Of a stretch of DNA of 6,806 nt, positions 5,042 to 6,806 are shown piece by piece (the stretch's first letter is position 1; the number at the start of each line of letters is the position of its first letter). Below the pieces are notes generated by a model that did not search any database, was not told where the DNA came from, and saw nothing but the letters and a program-made list of their open reading frames with translations. The DNA comes from Treponema sp. (GTDB lineage: Bacteria > Spirochaetota > Spirochaetia > Treponematales > Breznakiellaceae): NCBI GenBank assembly GCA_031275515.1, contig JAISOQ010000310.1, forward strand, positions 1-6,806. Reading direction: 5' to 3'. The position numbers and the translations under genes were made by a program.

Positions 5042-6798
5042 ATTTCATTATGGAAGATTGCCGCCGCCTTCTTCCTGATCTTGTGTTATCCGGCGTAGGT
5101 GTTTCTTTGTTCTTTGTCTGCTGTTTCCTTTCTTCCTGCGGCACAAAGCCGCATATAAAAGAAGTCCCCTTAACTGCCGCCGTCCCTGCGGTTCCGGACA
5201 GCCAGCCGCCCCCCCGCGCTGCGGTGGGCGGCGTCGCCGAAGAGATCCGCTCCCTGGTCGAGAGCGGCTCTTTCCCCTCCCTGCTCACTGCCCTGGACCT
5301 GGTCCGGGACAGAAACCTGGAAGAGTCCGACTTTGGCCGGCTGATGAACGCCGTTGCCGTGACCCTGCTCCAGAAGGTGTATCCCTCCCTGCAAAACCAG
5401 TACCCCGGGACAGCCCCTCCCCAGTCCCATGCCTATACCCGCATACTCCGGGAGGCGGAACGGGGGAACTATGTGTCCGCCCCTCAGAATTCCCGGGATT
5501 ACCTGGAGCATGTGCTTCCCTTTCTGGCGCTGCTCCGGGAAACCCGTCCTGAAAAGCTGGACGCTGCCCGGGCGGATCTGCTCCGGGCAGGCGAATTGAA
5601 CAAACATTCCGTCCTGGCCCCCTTCTTCCTGGGGCTTATTTACGAGCGTTCCGGCCTGCTTAATGCGGCGGAGGAGGAGTTCAACCGGGCCTATGCCCTT
5701 TCCAGTTACTGTTATCCTGCGGCCATCGGTCTTGCCCGGATCATGGAGAGCCGGGATAAGCGGCAGGAAGCCATACGCCTGCTTTCTGATCTTCTTATTC
5801 AGTACCCGGACAACCTGGTAATAAAACGCCAGCTGGCCATTACTTATTATAATGATAAGGATTGGTCCCGGGCCGATCCTGTTATCGCCGAGGTTCTCCA
5901 GCGGGACAGCCGGAACAGCGCCTTTATCCTGATGCGGGCCCATGTCCTGGTGGAACAGGGGCAGTTTCTCCAGGCCCAGGCTCCCCTGGACCTTTTAGGG
6001 TCCATCGATCCCAACAACCGGCTCTACCTCTTTCTGAGGGCGCGGGTCCAGGCCGAAGGTTACCGCAACCGGGATTCCGCCCTGAACTACCTCCGCTCCA
6101 TCCTCAGAACCTACCCCAATGATGACGAAGCTTCGGTCTACGCCGCCCGGCTCCTCCTGGAATCCGGCCGTTCCGAAGACCGGACTGAAGGCCGGGAACT
6201 CCTGACGCGCCTCATGTCCGCCGAGGATCCTTCGCTTCTGGTGGTAAATCTGGCTCTTCAGGACGCCATATACCGGGAAGCCTGGTCTGAAGCCCGCCCC
6301 TACCTGGACCGCCTCCTTGCGGAGCGGCGTTCTGCCCAGGACCTCCTCAGCGCTTACAGGGTTGAGCGGGGGCTGGGTAACAATTCCGCGGCTCTCCAGG
6401 CCGCCCGGGAACTCTACGAGCGGAATACCTCCGCCGAAGAGGGGATAAACGCCTATATTACGGCCCTGATAGACACGGGCCGTAACGACGAGGCAGGTCG
6501 CCTGATAGAAAGCCGTATTGCGTCCCTTTCAGGCGGCGCTCTTAAAGGCCGGTATTATTACCTTCGCAGCCGCCTGCGCACTAACGAGGAAGCGGCGATG
6601 AACGATCTCCGTTCCAGCCTGTTTGAGGATCCCCGCAACATCAACGCCCTGATCGCCATGTTTGAAATCTACCACCGCCGCAAAGACGACAGCCGGGCGG
6701 TGTTCTACCTGAAACAGGCCCTTGCCCTGGCGCCGGACAACCCCCAGCTTAAACGTTACGCCTCCGAATACTCCTCCAGCTTAGGCGGCGGGTATTAG
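5038..6798 (+). CDS. Large TPR-repeat lipoprotein
   Basis: This 586-residue protein starts at GTG and shares GTGA with the stop of the membrane-protein gene, which implies coupled translation. Its N-terminus (hydrophobic about 15-31) leads to the lipobox LSSC, with the lipidated Cys at 34. A proline-rich linker (45-60) precedes an almost wholly helical body. TPR-type repeats are clearest at about 191-224 (APFFLGLIYERSGLLNAAEEEF), 225-258, 259-292 (LAITYYNDKDWSRADPVIAEVL), 293-326, 327-360 and, at the end, 501-570 (FYLKQALALAPDNPQ). Regions 365-500 look like degenerate repeats of the same kind. It would sit on a membrane face as a binding scaffold; no enzyme motif is visible. The nearby transglycosylase and second TPR lipoprotein point to cell-envelope assembly, but the partner is unknown. 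It is GC-rich (38 of 60 in the line at 5281). The gene is complete, and only 8 bases follow its TAG. Confidence 0.9.
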   Translation: MNFIMEDCRRLLPDLVLSGVGVSLFFVCCFLSSCGTKPHIKEVPLTAAVPAVPDSQPPPRAAVGGVAEEIRSLVESGSFPSLLTALDLVRDRNLEESDFGRLMNAVAVTLLQKVYPSLQNQYPGTAPPQSHAYTRILREAERGNYVSAPQNSRDYLEHVLPFLALLRETRPEKLDAARADLLRAGELNKHSVLAPFFLGLIYERSGLLNAAEEEFNRAYALSSYCYPAAIGLARIMESRDKRQEAIRLLSDLLIQYPDNLVIKRQLAITYYNDKDWSRADPVIAEVLQRDSRNSAFILMRAHVLVEQGQFLQAQAPLDLLGSIDPNNRLYLFLRARVQAEGYRNRDSALNYLRSILRTYPNDDEASVYAARLLLESGRSEDRTEGRELLTRLMSAEDPSLLVVNLALQDAIYREAWSEARPYLDRLLAERRSAQDLLSAYRVERGLGNNSAALQAARELYERNTSAEEGINAYITALIDTGRNDEAGRLIESRIASLSGGALKGRYYYLRSRLRTNEEAAMNDLRSSLFEDPRNINALIAMFEIYHRRKDDSRAVFYLKQALALAPDNPQLKRYASEYSSSLGGGY

Positions 6799-6806
6799 GG
6801 ACCCGC

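Noticed and set aside
5170..5943. A 257-codon open frame on the minus strand opposite the large TPR lipoprotein gene.
   Set aside because: It is antisense to a well-supported lipoprotein gene, has a Gly/Pro/Arg-rich composition typical of GC-rich shadow frames, and shows no recognisable domain.
1..6806. CRISPR array, tRNA or rRNA gene, integrase or transposase.
   Set aside because: I saw no regularly spaced repeats, cloverleaf with tRNA-conserved bases, rRNA-like sequence or transposase/integrase motif on either strand.

Overview
This window carries one partial and six complete protein genes. It reads like a chromosome segment of a moderately GC-rich spirochete, most likely a Treponema of the termite-gut or environmental type. 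That guess rests on the overall protein style (two TPR lipoproteins, an MltD-like LysM transglycosylase, spirochete-type lipoboxes) and on hairpin repeats sitting at gene ends. No marker gene is present, so the assignment is an inference from memory.

Layout. Positions 1-59 (+) hold the last codons of a P-type metal-transporting ATPase. After a gene-free spacer of about 200 bases comes an AT-rich thiol-dependent (Cys-type) glutathione peroxidase, 259-741 (+). It converges with a three-gene minus-strand group. Read in its own direction, that group is a TPR lipoprotein (4429-3287), a secreted MltD-like lytic transglycosylase with two LysM domains (3287-1872, stop and start sharing a base in TGATG), and a secreted protein with a C-terminal half resembling LPP20/FlgT-type envelope proteins (1764-877). 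A 57-base divergent gap separates this group from a plus-strand pair: a six-helix inner-membrane protein (4487-5041) and a large TPR lipoprotein (5038-6798) overlapping in GTGA.

The non-coding DNA holds three long inverted repeats, each at the 3' end of a gene: a perfect 14-bp stem after the peroxidase (756-790), and two copies of a 57-base cruciform-forming element (820-876 and 1816-1872; 50 of 57 positions identical by my alignment). The two copies lie in the same orientation, each touching the stop codon of a minus-strand gene. They therefore frame the 295-residue secreted protein as a roughly 1-kb unit between direct repeats.

The five genes from 877 to 6798 all encode envelope proteins: two lipoproteins, one cell-wall enzyme, one exported protein and one membrane protein. 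The simplest reading is an envelope or peptidoglycan maintenance locus with a shared divergent control region. The peroxidase looks compositionally foreign to it. I did not find a clear new defence or mobile system. The most unusual items are the repeat family at gene ends and the near-consensus promoter placed so close to its start codon that the mRNA may be leaderless.
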